Positions 45,801-54,548 of a stretch of DNA of 64,000 nt are shown here, in pieces (position 1 is the stretch's first letter; every line of letters begins with the position of its first letter). The DNA is from JBJGXI01 sp045635475 (GTDB lineage Bacteria; Bacillota; Bacilli; Bacillales; Amphibacillaceae). Location: positions 55,707-119,706 of the forward strand of contig NZ_JBJGXI010000008.1 in assembly GCF_045635475.1 (NCBI RefSeq), written 5' to 3'. The translations under genes were made by a program, and so were the position numbers. Under the pieces are notes generated by a model. The model was not told the origin of the DNA. It worked only from the letters and a program-made list of their open reading frames with translations, and ran no database searches.

Positions 45801-47018
45801 ATGAGTATAGAGAAAAAGCCAAGTAGGTTTGCGCTGAAGCTTATTTTGACACCGATTCGAACTTTTTTGGAAAGTCGTTCAGAAATTGTGGTTGAAAAAA
45901 ATGACACGTTAACCATGAAACCTCCTTATATCATCTTGTCGAACCATGTTACGAATTGGGATATGTTCTTGCTTAACTGTTATGTAAAAGATCCAATTTG
46001 TTTTGTAGCTAGTGATTCCTTATTTAGGCATCCGCTTTTAAAGCGTGTATTAAACTATGCGGGCGCCATCCCAAAAACGAAATTCAAAAATGATGCGAGT
46101 ACGATTCGGGCAATCATGAAAGCGAAGAAGAATAAGCGAGCTATTGCGATTTTCCCTGAAGGAAATCGTAACTGGGATGGTAGTACAGAACCAATCATTT
46201 ACACGACGGCAAAGCTTGTTAAATCGTTGAAAATTCCGGTAGTTGTCGCAACTATAAGCGGTGGTTACCTTAGTCATCCAAGGTGGGCAGACTATCATCG
46301 TAAAGGTAAAATATCAATCTCGTTAACAAAGGTATGGGATGAAGAAGAACTAGCTAACGAAACACCAAAATCGATTGATGAAAAGCTAGCATTAGCACTC
46401 GGTCATGATGAAGTGAAATGGCAGCATGATAAAGGTTATGCTTATCAGGGTAAAGCACTTGCTGAGCACATCGAACGATTACTATTTATTTGTCCACACT
46501 GTAAGGAAATAGGGGAAATGCGTTCTAATCAAGATTTGGTAGATTGTCAAAGCTGTGCTTATAAAGTTCGTTACACCCCTTATGGAACGTTTGAACAAGT
46601 AGAAAAGCCGGTTACTTTTGCAACGCCAAGAGATTGGCATCAGTGGCAACTATCCTATATGGAAAAGACGATAGATAGTGGAAACTTAAGTCAAAGTTGG
46701 CAGGGCGCAATGAAGGATCATGTGAAATTGTATGTTTCAGAGGAGCGGCAGCCTTTCCAATTCGTGTCTTCAGGAACGCTATCGGTGGTAGATGATAACA
46801 TGAGTTTTCAAGCAGATAAGGGAGGAAATCATAGCTTCGAACTTGAACATATCGAAGGTTTAAATGTTCAACTTCATCATAAATTGGACTTTTATTATCA
46901 CAACAAAATGTATCGTGCCATCTTTTATCGACCTGAAACTTCTGCATACAAATGGTTGAAAACAATTCAACTGTTAGGATTGTCAGAGAACAAGAAGGTG
47001 AGGGAAAAAGTTGAGTAA
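45801..47018 (+). CDS. PlsC-like acyltransferase with C-terminal zinc ribbon
   Basis: A 405-residue protein. The N-terminal acyltransferase has the catalytic NHVTNWD (His49, Asp54) and AIFPEGNRNWDG, as in 1-acylglycerol-3-phosphate acyltransferases. A later CPHC...CQSC zinc ribbon (about 232-253) and a further 150 residues without a recognised fold make it much longer than PlsC (about 200-240). A soluble or peripheral lipid-modifying enzyme is likely; the acceptor is unknown. It overlaps the symporter gene by 8 bp. Confidence 0.82.
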   Translation: MSIEKKPSRFALKLILTPIRTFLESRSEIVVEKNDTLTMKPPYIILSNHVTNWDMFLLNCYVKDPICFVASDSLFRHPLLKRVLNYAGAIPKTKFKNDASTIRAIMKAKKNKRAIAIFPEGNRNWDGSTEPIIYTTAKLVKSLKIPVVVATISGGYLSHPRWADYHRKGKISISLTKVWDEEELANETPKSIDEKLALALGHDEVKWQHDKGYAYQGKALAEHIERLLFICPHCKEIGEMRSNQDLVDCQSCAYKVRYTPYGTFEQVEKPVTFATPRDWHQWQLSYMEKTIDSGNLSQSWQGAMKDHVKLYVSEERQPFQFVSSGTLSVVDDNMSFQADKGGNHSFELEHIEGLNVQLHHKLDFYYHNKMYRAIFYRPETSAYKWLKTIQLLGLSENKKVREKVE

Positions 47019-48375
47019 TTCATGGGAGTTTATTATTGATTTTACGTGGTTGTCATTATTTATCGCTGTAGCAGCTGTATTAAAAGCAAGAATTCCTGCT
47101 TTACAAAGATTTATCATACCAACGTCAATGATTGCTGGATTTATGGGTTTAATTGTTGGTCCAGAAGTGATTGGCTGGATTAGCTTTGATTTAGACAGGT
47201 TGGGTGATTTAGTTTACCATCTGATGGCAATTGGGTTTATTGCATTATCTCTTAAGGAACGTAATGTGGAGAAAAAACCAGGCATGTTAAATGCCGGCAT
47301 GTTCATTGTTTCCACCTATTTAGTACAAGGTGTGCTAGGGTTTGGCATTTTACTAATTCTGATGATGACGATCTATCCTGATATTTTTCCGGGTGTTGGT
47401 CTGTTATTGCCGTTAGGATTTGGTCAAGGACCTGGGCAAGCCTATTCCATTGGAACGCAGTGGGAACAGCTTGGCTTAACTGGTGGAGGAAATCTCGGTT
47501 TAACGATTGCTGGAATTGGATTTATATGGGCAACGGTTATTGGTATTATACTTATGAATATTTTAACGAAAAACAAACGTTATACGTCCAATTCCACAAG
47601 CAATGCAGCGCATCATGATAAAGTAATCGAAGAATTAGAACCAGATGAAATACCATTAAGTGATGCAATGGACAAGCTATCCTTTCAAATGGCACTTATC
47701 GGTGTAATTTATTTAGTGACCTATTTAACGATTGTAGGATTAGGAAATGTATTAACTCCACTTGGGACGTACGGAGAGACTTTTTCACAGCTATTAATGG
47801 GTTTTCACTTTATCATTGGTAGCTTATATGCCATATTGTTCCGCTGGATATTAAACCGCTTAAGGGATAAAGGTGTGCACTTGGAGCACAAACCTAACAA
47901 CTATTTATTGCAACGGATCTCTGGTTTTTCGTTTGACTATATGATCGCAGCATCTATCTCGGCTATTTCGATTTATGCCTTAAGGGAGTACGCTTTCGTT
48001 GTTCTGCTGCTGACAACGGTTGGGGGAGCGGCAACTATTTTCTTTACGGTATGGCTTTGTCCGCGGCTGTTTCCACAGGATAAGATACCTAATGTTCTAG
48101 GATTCTACGGTATGCTCACCGGAACGATTTCGACCGGAATGGCATTAGTCAAAGCAGTAGACCCAAAATTCAAATCGAATGCAACCGAGAATATGGTAAT
48201 GGGTAGTGCAACAGCGATTATGTTCGGGATTCCATTATTGCTTATATTAAATATACCGATCGTTGGATACGTGGAACAGAAACCGATACTTTATGTGTAT
48301 ACTTTTTTTGCGCTAGTCGCCTACTTGTTTATGCTAATGACGATTATGCATTTTAGGGTGAAGAAACAAAAATGA
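47011..48375 (+). CDS. GltS-like sodium/glutamate symporter family protein
   Basis: A 454-residue integral membrane protein with about eleven or twelve helices. LPLGFGQGPGQAYSIGTQWE is the glycine-rich motif typical of the GltS family. The TTG start at 47011, behind AAGGTGAGGG, overlaps the acyltransferase stop. Glutamate is the usual substrate, but some relatives differ. Confidence 0.82.
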   Translation: MSNSWEFIIDFTWLSLFIAVAAVLKARIPALQRFIIPTSMIAGFMGLIVGPEVIGWISFDLDRLGDLVYHLMAIGFIALSLKERNVEKKPGMLNAGMFIVSTYLVQGVLGFGILLILMMTIYPDIFPGVGLLLPLGFGQGPGQAYSIGTQWEQLGLTGGGNLGLTIAGIGFIWATVIGIILMNILTKNKRYTSNSTSNAAHHDKVIEELEPDEIPLSDAMDKLSFQMALIGVIYLVTYLTIVGLGNVLTPLGTYGETFSQLLMGFHFIIGSLYAILFRWILNRLRDKGVHLEHKPNNYLLQRISGFSFDYMIAASISAISIYALREYAFVVLLLTTVGGAATIFFTVWLCPRLFPQDKIPNVLGFYGMLTGTISTGMALVKAVDPKFKSNATENMVMGSATAIMFGIPLLLILNIPIVGYVEQKPILYVYTFFALVAYLFMLMTIMHFRVKKQK

Positions 48376-48690
48376 TAATCAGAGGGAGCATTAAGTGTTT
48401 ATTTCTAAGATGTTCAATACGGTAAATAAATTAGAAAAATACTGAAAACATTAAATCAAATCAAATACCGACATGGTTAATTATGACTATGTAAGTTGTG
48501 TCGTGAAATAGTTCATACTATATATTCTAGGTAAAATGTATTATAAAATATATGTTTAACGTTAAAAATGTATAAATTTACTATAAAAATTATCATGAAT
48601 TGTCGAAATTACACGACTTTTGACCTATTTTAAAATGTGGATGTCTGCTTTAGTATAAGTTTAAGAGATTTAGTCGGAAAATTTTATATT
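48376..48690. other. AT-rich intergenic region upstream of the riboswitch
   Basis: No gene recognised. It must hold the promoter of the Tad operon. TTGACC at 48620-48625 and TATAAG at 48654-48659 are too far apart for a clean SigA promoter, so I do not assign one. Confidence 0.3.
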
Positions 48691-48691
48691 T

Positions 48692-48797
48692 CCTGCATCT
48701 CGATAAAGGCAAACCTGGTGAAAGCCAGAGACGCAAAGCTATAGGGGCTTACGTGTAGAAATACACGGTGCCAGCCAGTTACCGAAAGAACAGGGAG
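48692..48797 (+). promoter_or_regulatory. Cyclic di-GMP-I (GEMM) riboswitch
   Basis: The RNA contains AAAGGCAAACC, a stem capped by a GAAA tetraloop, GACGCAAAGC, a variable second stem and GCCAGUUACCGA, the conserved core of the GEMM-I aptamer. Aligned by eye with Vibrio Vc2, the base equal to G20 (48708) is G, which favours c-di-GMP over cGAMP, and the equivalents of A47 and C92 are present. P1 can form between CCTG/CTCG and CGAA/CAGG flanks. A terminator follows, then the Tad pilus operon. Confidence 0.94.
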
Positions 48798-48875
48798 TAG
48801 TTTAATCAACTTGGATAGTTTTAGAGATTACATGAAAATGTAATGCTAACTCTTAAATTGTTGATTAACTACAGT

Positions 48876-48915
48876 AATAACCCCGCTTTCGGTAAAGGCG
48901 GGGTTATTTTTATTA
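48876..48915 (+). terminator. Riboswitch expression-platform terminator
   Basis: AATAACCCCGC(TTT) pairs with (AAAG)GCGGGGTTATT, then TTTTTATT. The loop side CTTTCGGTAA (48886-48895) is perfectly complementary to TTACCGAAAG at the aptamer's 3' end (48779-48788). A nested stem TAGTTTAATCAAC/GTTGATTAACTA brings the two together, giving a plausible antiterminator. Confidence 0.88.
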
Positions 48916-48930
48916 ATCGGAGGTGAAGCA

Positions 48931-49275
48931 TTGAAGTTAGTTAACCTGAGTAATGATCAGGTAATCGCTGAGCAAATTGGACAAGCCTATTCCTTCTTCA
49001 AACGACTGAAGGGGCTAATGTTTACAGATCAGCTTAGTCTAGGAACAGGATTACACATTAAACCCTGCCAATCCGTCCATACTTACTTCATGAATTACTC
49101 CATTGATATTTTGTACGTGAACAAAAACAACATAGTCGTTGCTATCGACGAGGCTTTGGAACCAGGGAAAGTCGGAAAACGTTATGCAGATGCGGTTTCT
49201 GTAATTGAATTACCAGCAGGAGCAGCAAAGAAATCATTAACTAGAGTTGGTCATAATTTAAATTTTATATTATAA
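48931..49275 (+). CDS. DUF192 family protein
   Basis: A 114-residue DUF192 protein. FFKRLKGLMF, GLHIKPCQSVHTYFMNYSIDI and VIELPAG are family blocks. No signal peptide is present, unlike many DUF192 members. It is the first gene after the c-di-GMP riboswitch and lies 15 bp before the pilin gene; DUF192 genes often accompany Gram-positive tad clusters, but the function is unknown. The start is TTG at 48931 with GGAGGTGA upstream. Confidence 0.85.
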   Translation: MKLVNLSNDQVIAEQIGQAYSFFKRLKGLMFTDQLSLGTGLHIKPCQSVHTYFMNYSIDILYVNKNNIVVAIDEALEPGKVGKRYADAVSVIELPAGAAKKSLTRVGHNLNFIL

Positions 49276-49290
49276 AGGGAGAGATTCTAA

Positions 49291-49476
49291 ATGTTGAACA
49301 AATTAAAAGGATTGTTTATTGAAGAAGATGGACAAGGTATGACTGAGTATGCGATCGTGTTGGGTGTTATTGCTGTTGGTGTGGTTGCAATTATTACCTT
49401 ATTCGGCAAACAAATAACAGCAATGTTTAAAGATGTAACAGACTCACTTACAGATGTATCTGGTGTAAGTTCATAA
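49291..49476 (+). CDS. flp: Flp/Tad-type pilin
   Basis: Prepilin of 61 residues and the probable main subunit of the pilus. The leader EEDG is followed by QGMTEYAIVLGVIAVGVVAI; cleavage after Gly14 would put Glu19 at +5 and Tyr20 at +6, the Flp pattern. A short hydrophilic tail follows. AAAGGGAG precedes the ATG. Only one pilin gene is present in the cluster. Confidence 0.93.
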   Translation: MLNKLKGLFIEEDGQGMTEYAIVLGVIAVGVVAIITLFGKQITAMFKDVTDSLTDVSGVSS

Positions 49477-49482
49477 TATTTT

Positions 49483-49522
49483 TAAAAAGGCAGCTTTACT
49501 TAAATAGTAGAGCTGTTTTTAA
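49483..49522 (+). terminator. Partial terminator/processing hairpin after flp
   Basis: CAGCTTTAC and GTAGAGCTG arms followed by TTTTTAAA, within the operon. It would favour high pilin mRNA over downstream assembly genes. Confidence 0.65.
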
Positions 49523-49549
49523 ACTTTTTGTAACAGGGAGAGTGAGTAT

Positions 49550-50065
49550 ATGTTGCTAAATCTATTGTTATTCACAGTTCTATTAATCTGTGTAATTACT
49601 GACTTGCAAAGTAGGAAAATATATAATAAAGTGATTTTTCCAGCAATACTCATAGCTCTTCTAATAAATATGATCTTTCTAGGTTGGAACGGTCTTCTTA
49701 TTAGTTTACTAGGGTTTATAAGTGGTTTAGCTCTACTTTTGATTCCATATCTGATGGGTGGCATGGGCGCGGGTGACGTTAAGCTGCTGGCGTTAGTTGG
49801 CGCAATAAAAGGGACATCGTTTGTATTGTACACAGGGTTTTACATGGCTGTAATTGGGTGTGTGATTGGTGTTCTAGTTTTGTTGTTCCGCAAGGGAGTT
49901 ACACGACGTTTTAAACAAATGTTTTACTCCTTATGTGGAATCAGATATGGTTTGAAAATTCCATTGCTCCAGAAAGAAGGTTTGCAAACCACATATCCCT
50001 ATGGTGTAGCAATTGCAGCAGGTGCGGTAATGGCGTTCTTTCTAAAAGGTGTGTTCTGGCTATGA
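49550..50065 (+). CDS. tadV: Prepilin peptidase (TadV/CpaA-like)
   Basis: A 171-residue membrane aspartic protease. The two catalytic aspartates are Asp18 in CVITDLQSRKI and Asp76 in GMGAGDVKL (GxGD). About six hydrophobic helices, with no N-methylation domain, as in Tad-type peptidases. It processes Flp and the pseudopilins. GGGAGAG precedes the ATG. Confidence 0.92.
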   Translation: MLLNLLLFTVLLICVITDLQSRKIYNKVIFPAILIALLINMIFLGWNGLLISLLGFISGLALLLIPYLMGGMGAGDVKLLALVGAIKGTSFVLYTGFYMAVIGCVIGVLVLLFRKGVTRRFKQMFYSLCGIRYGLKIPLLQKEGLQTTYPYGVAIAAGAVMAFFLKGVFWL

Positions 50066-50424
50066 TCCGTGATGAAAAAGGTCAATCTATTGTTGAAACA
50101 GCGCTCGTTATCCCTCTCTTACTTTTATTAATAATAGGCATAGTAGATGTAGGTAAAATTATATACACGCATTCCACGCTGCAATATATTACACAACAAA
50201 CTGCACGTGAAGCGACGCTAGGTAGAAACGTATCCGAATTAGAACAATTTGCTAACCAACAAGCAAATAACTCAAGAGTAAGTATACAACCAGACATAAC
50301 ATCTTCAGGTGATTCAGTAACTGTAAAGATTCAATCTGAAATAGAACCACTAATTCCGTTTGATAAGTTATTCCCATCAAATTCTATAACACTTTCATCT
50401 ACTTCTACGGTAAGAATAGAGTGA
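50062..50424 (+). CDS. tadE: TadE-like pseudopilin
   Basis: A 120-residue protein. MIRDEKGQSIVETALVIPLL is the TadE leader with a conserved Glu12 after GQS, then one helix and a beta-rich extracellular part. The ATG overlaps the peptidase stop by 4 bp (ATGA). It is a minor pilin-like part of the assembly. Confidence 0.9.
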   Translation: MIRDEKGQSIVETALVIPLLLLLIIGIVDVGKIIYTHSTLQYITQQTAREATLGRNVSELEQFANQQANNSRVSIQPDITSSGDSVTVKIQSEIEPLIPFDKLFPSNSITLSSTSTVRIE

Positions 50425-50586
50425 GAGAATTTAAGCAATAACCGGAGGGAAAACGGAAGCTTCTTATTCCCCGAAACTATTACTACTAATACTTTATATA
50501 GGATTTAAACAAGGTATTTTCTAGCAAGATTCTGACGCCGAGCTTAACGGACATATACGATAAGACTAACAGAGTAGGTGGAAAGC

Positions 50587-51279
50587 ATGCGTTCCAAATT
50601 TTTATTTTTATTAGCAATCATAATGGCAATCATTACTACTTTTTTATTTTTTAATAATACACAACAGCCCCCTCAAACAGAACAAGTTGCACAACAAAGT
50701 ACAGTAAAGGTGATTGTTGCAAAGCAACCGATTACTGAAAACCAACTGATTTCTGCTGACATGCTTGAGGAAAAACAAGTGGTCGATGAAAATGTGCTGC
50801 CGCAAGCAGTGTCTAGCATTGCAGAAGTCGAAGGGAAATTTGCTACAGGGACAATTGAATCTGAGGAAATCATCCTTTCTCATCACCTAACTGATGCACA
50901 AGAAGAAAATTTATTTTTATCACGGAAGGTAAAAGAAGGTTTCCGAGCTGTTTCGATTTCCGTAAGTGACATTCAGTCAGTAGCAAATCTAATCGAGCCC
51001 AATGATTACGTAGATGTGAATTTAACAAAAGGTGATTTGTTTAAAGAAGGCCAAGATTCAACGGTGATTTCGGAAATAATATTATCCAATGTTCATGTGT
51101 TGGCGGTAGGTAAGAAAATGGTCGAATCGACTACCGTAGCTGACCAAATTGATTATAATACGATTACTTTTGAATTAACACCAAGTGATGCAAATACTTT
51201 AATAAAAGCTACATTAGAAGGTACGCTTCATTTAACGCTACATTCAAGAATTAATTCAGATAATCCATCAGAACAATGA
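50587..51279 (+). CDS. cpaB: Flp pilus assembly protein CpaB (SAF domain)
   Basis: A 230-residue protein with an N-terminal membrane anchor (about 5-22) and a SAF domain (VIVAKQPITENQLISADMLE), then an RcpC-like C-terminal region with DYVDVNLTKGD. In Gram-negatives it works near the secretin; here it probably acts at the membrane-wall interface. The ATG at 50587 follows AGGTGG. A 162-bp gap with no gene separates it from tadE. Confidence 0.87.
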   Translation: MRSKFLFLLAIIMAIITTFLFFNNTQQPPQTEQVAQQSTVKVIVAKQPITENQLISADMLEEKQVVDENVLPQAVSSIAEVEGKFATGTIESEEIILSHHLTDAQEENLFLSRKVKEGFRAVSISVSDIQSVANLIEPNDYVDVNLTKGDLFKEGQDSTVISEIILSNVHVLAVGKKMVESTTVADQIDYNTITFELTPSDANTLIKATLEGTLHLTLHSRINSDNPSEQ

Positions 51280-51314
51280 TGATCTAATAGGTAAACGTAG
51301 AAGGAGAGACCATC

Positions 51315-52136
51315 ATGGCAAGGGACGATACTACCGAGCTAGAGCAAAAGGGAAAAGTTATTGCGGTTTGCAGTGCAAAAGGAGGGGTTGGCAGAACACT
51401 AATTTCTGTTAACCTCTCTGTGGCATTAACGAAGAAAAACCTAAATGTTTGTTTGCTAGACGGTGATTTTCAGTTCGGCGATATTAGTTTAGCAATGGAT
51501 TTACAACCTACCTTTACGATAAAGGATGTGGTTGAGGAGATTGAAGGAATGGATGATTATTCTCTAAACAATTTCCTGTCTACCCATTCCTCAGGAGTTA
51601 ACGTATTAGCTGCTCCGGACAGACCAGAGTTTGCTGAACTAATAACAAACGAAGCACTCGTTCGAGTGATAGAAATGTTACGTAACCAATTTGATTTTGT
51701 AATTATTGACACCGGTACGGAAATAAATGGTCATGCCGTTGATATTATCGAGCAAGCTGACCAGATATTGGCTATTACGACATTAGAAATGACTTCATTA
51801 AAGAACACTAGACTATTGTTAGAGACTTACGAAAAACTCGGGATAAGAGAAAAGGTGCAGCTAGTAATCAACCGTTTTGATATGGAAAGTTTGATTAAGG
51901 CGGAGGAAGTACCCGGCATGTTCAATGAAGTAACCGCGATTCAGATTCCGAATAATTTCAAGATTACATCTCAATCGTTAAATCTAGGGATCCCTTTTAC
52001 TATTAGTCAGACAAAATCCAATTTGTCAAAGGTGTTATTTAAGATGGCAGAAAATATGACATCCAATACCGCGCATACAAAAAAGGATAAGAGTTCAAAA
52101 AACAAAAAATGGTTTGGCAAAAAAAGAAAGGAGTAA
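51315..52136 (+). CDS. cpaE: CpaE/TadZ-like MinD-family ATPase
   Basis: A 273-residue ParA/MinD-type protein. The deviant Walker A reads KGGVGRT (22-28), keeping the signature Lys22 but with Arg27 in place of the usual second lysine. DGDFQFGDISLAMDL and FDFVIIDTGT are switch and Walker B regions. The receiver-like N-terminal domain of many CpaE/TadZ proteins is missing. It probably positions the secretion complex. The basic C-terminus (KKDKSSKNKKWFGKKRKE) could contact membrane or nucleic acid. Confidence 0.87.
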   Translation: MARDDTTELEQKGKVIAVCSAKGGVGRTLISVNLSVALTKKNLNVCLLDGDFQFGDISLAMDLQPTFTIKDVVEEIEGMDDYSLNNFLSTHSSGVNVLAAPDRPEFAELITNEALVRVIEMLRNQFDFVIIDTGTEINGHAVDIIEQADQILAITTLEMTSLKNTRLLLETYEKLGIREKVQLVINRFDMESLIKAEEVPGMFNEVTAIQIPNNFKITSQSLNLGIPFTISQTKSNLSKVLFKMAENMTSNTAHTKKDKSSKNKKWFGKKRKE

Positions 52137-52142
52137 ATCGTT

Positions 52143-53579
52143 ATGAGTCTTCTAGATAAACTGCAAGAAAAACATGCACCTAAAAAACAACGAATTTCTG
52201 AAGACATAAAACCAAACGAAAAAGTAGATCCTTCACCTCCTAATACTGAAAAAACAAAAAAACAAGAAAATCCTACGCCGTCGACAAGTCAAAAAGTCAT
52301 CAAGCCTAAAAAAGAAAATAAGAAACAGGCCGAATTAAAAAATTTAATCCACAAGCAGATTTTGCAAGAAATGAAAGCTGATGAGGATATAAATTCGATA
52401 CTTCCTAAGATTGACGATATGGCAATGGAAATTATTAAAGAAGATGAATCATTTCGTGGCAATATTGACCGTAAACAAGTAGTCGATGATTTAATAAATG
52501 ATCTAACAGGCTTTGGTCCAATAAATCCGCTTTTAATGGATGAGGATGTATCTGAGGTAATGGTAAATGGACCTAATCAGGTATATTGTGAGCGAAAAGG
52601 AAAGTTAGTACTTACGGATATTACTTTTCGCGACAATGAACACGTTATGAACGTGATTGAGAAAATTGTTGCTCCAATTGGAAGAAGAATTGATGAAAGC
52701 AGTCCAATGGTGGACGCCCGATTGCCAGACGGTTCACGTGTAAATGCGATTATTCCTCCGCTTGCATTGAACGGACCGACCATCACAATACGGAAGTTTG
52801 AAAAAGATCCTTTTGTTATTGATGATTTAATTAGATTCGGTACATTGACTGCAGAAATGGCTACCTTTTTGGATGCGTGTGTCAAAGCTAGACTAAATAT
52901 GTTCATTAGTGGAGGAACTGGTTCGGGTAAAACAACGACACTTAATGTATTGTCTAATTTCATTCCCAATGATGAGCGGATTGTCACGATTGAAGACGCT
53001 GCAGAGCTTCAGCTAGGCCAGGAACATATTGTTTCATTAGAATCCAGACCTCCTAATATTGAAGGTAAAGGTAGCATCACGATTCGCGATTTAGTACGTA
53101 ACTCTTTACGGATGCGACCAGATCGAGTCGTTATAGGTGAGGTGCGTGGAGCGGAAGCGCTCGATATGCTACAAGCCATGAATACCGGGCACGATGGATC
53201 ACTAGCTACCGGGCACTCCAATAGTCCGCGTGATATGATCTCTCGTTTAGAAACAATGGTATTACTTGCAGGGGTAGATTTGCCAGTAAAAGCAATCCGA
53301 GAACAAATTGCTGGTGCAATCGATGTGATTATCCAACAATCTCGATTAAAGGATGGCTCACGCCGAATTACGAAAGTGACTGAAGTACAAGGCTTAGAAG
53401 GAGATATTATTGTCCTGCAAGACATCTTCACCTATGAGCAAAAAGGTATTAATGAGAATGGGACAATTAATGGAAGGCTAATCCCAACAGGAGTAAGACC
53501 CAAATTTTATGACCGTCTTGAAAATGCTGGATTTTCTATTCCGGCTACTGTTTTTATAAGTGAAGAGGAGTGGAACTAA
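52143..53579 (+). CDS. tadA: Tad secretion ATPase (CpaF/TadA)
   Basis: A 478-residue GspE/PulE-family hexameric ATPase that powers pilus assembly. An N-terminal charged linker (1-65) is followed by the N1D domain with MVNGPNQVYCERKGKL and the ATPase core: Walker A GGTGSGKTT (257-265), RIVTIEDAAELQL, the Asp box region and Walker B MRPDRVVIGEVRG, then NTGHDGSLATGHSNS (His box). AAAGGAG precedes the ATG. Confidence 0.95.
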   Translation: MSLLDKLQEKHAPKKQRISEDIKPNEKVDPSPPNTEKTKKQENPTPSTSQKVIKPKKENKKQAELKNLIHKQILQEMKADEDINSILPKIDDMAMEIIKEDESFRGNIDRKQVVDDLINDLTGFGPINPLLMDEDVSEVMVNGPNQVYCERKGKLVLTDITFRDNEHVMNVIEKIVAPIGRRIDESSPMVDARLPDGSRVNAIIPPLALNGPTITIRKFEKDPFVIDDLIRFGTLTAEMATFLDACVKARLNMFISGGTGSGKTTTLNVLSNFIPNDERIVTIEDAAELQLGQEHIVSLESRPPNIEGKGSITIRDLVRNSLRMRPDRVVIGEVRGAEALDMLQAMNTGHDGSLATGHSNSPRDMISRLETMVLLAGVDLPVKAIREQIAGAIDVIIQQSRLKDGSRRITKVTEVQGLEGDIIVLQDIFTYEQKGINENGTINGRLIPTGVRPKFYDRLENAGFSIPATVFISEEEWN

Positions 53580-54544
53580 TGGATTTTTTTCTCATAATCA
53601 TGGTTTTTCTCTCCTCTTTATTGTTTTATTGGGTAATTTTAAAAGCTTTCACTAAAAACGAAAAGGTCTTAGAGAAAAGAATTAACCGTTATTTATTCCA
53701 ACAAGTAGAACAAGAAGATAAAAAAACTCCTAGGAAGAAACTAACGTTTGATTTGAGTTATACAAAACAGAAAGTAAGGAAAAAGTTCCTTACAAAAGAT
53801 AGAAATGCAAAAATCCAAACATTAATCAATCGCGCAGGTGTACCACTGAAACCAGAAGAATACATTATGTTTCAATGGATTTCAACAGCCTTAACAGCAG
53901 GTCTATTATACTTGATCGTTGACAGCATATTTATCTTGCCAGTAGGAGCAATAGCAGGATTCATATTGCCGAAACACGTGCTAATCATAAAACAAAAACA
54001 ACGACTCAAAGCATTTAATAATGGATTACCAGAGATGCTTTCGTCTGTTATCGGAGGATTAAGAGCAGGTTTTAGTTTTCCGCAAGCATTAAAGTCTTAT
54101 ATGGGTGAAGCGCAGGAACCGATGAAAGAGGAAATCAATACAGTACTGCGGGAAATGCAGTATGGTACTTCAGTAGAAGAAGCTTTAAATAATTTAAAAG
54201 ATCGTATGCCTAGTGATGATCTTGACATTATGATCCAAGCAATTGTCATTCAAAGGCAAGTCGGTGGTAATCTTGCTACTGTTTTAGAGAAGATTGTAGA
54301 TACCATACGTGAACGCATCAAAATTCATGGGCAAATAAAAACACTAACAGCGCAGGGGAGAATATCTGGAACGGTTGTGGGACTATTACCCGTGTTTTTA
54401 GGAGTTTTCTTATTTATGATTCAGCCAGACTATATAGGTACGTTATTTACAAATATAATTGGCATTGTCTTAATCGTTATTGGTAGTATATCAACTACTA
54501 TTGGATTTTTACTCATTCGTAAGATAACAACAATTGAGGTGTGA
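53579..54544 (+). CDS. tadB: Tad inner-membrane platform protein TadB
   Basis: A 321-residue T2SSF-domain membrane protein with an N-terminal helix, a helix pair near 95-135 and two C-terminal helices. LPEMLSSVIGGLRAGFSFPQA is the T2SSF start. The start codon shares a base with the tadA stop; GAGGAG lies just upstream. It forms the platform with TadC. Confidence 0.92.
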   Translation: MDFFLIIMVFLSSLLFYWVILKAFTKNEKVLEKRINRYLFQQVEQEDKKTPRKKLTFDLSYTKQKVRKKFLTKDRNAKIQTLINRAGVPLKPEEYIMFQWISTALTAGLLYLIVDSIFILPVGAIAGFILPKHVLIIKQKQRLKAFNNGLPEMLSSVIGGLRAGFSFPQALKSYMGEAQEPMKEEINTVLREMQYGTSVEEALNNLKDRMPSDDLDIMIQAIVIQRQVGGNLATVLEKIVDTIRERIKIHGQIKTLTAQGRISGTVVGLLPVFLGVFLFMIQPDYIGTLFTNIIGIVLIVIGSISTTIGFLLIRKITTIEV

Positions 54545-54548
54545 TCGA

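Noticed and set aside
48620..48659. SigA promoter TTGACC...TATAAG for the riboswitch transcript
   Set aside because: Spacing of 28 nt between the boxes is too long, and no other pair was convincing.
48692..48797. cGAMP (GEMM-Ib) specificity of the riboswitch
   Set aside because: By-eye alignment with Vc2 gives G, not A, at the position equal to G20.
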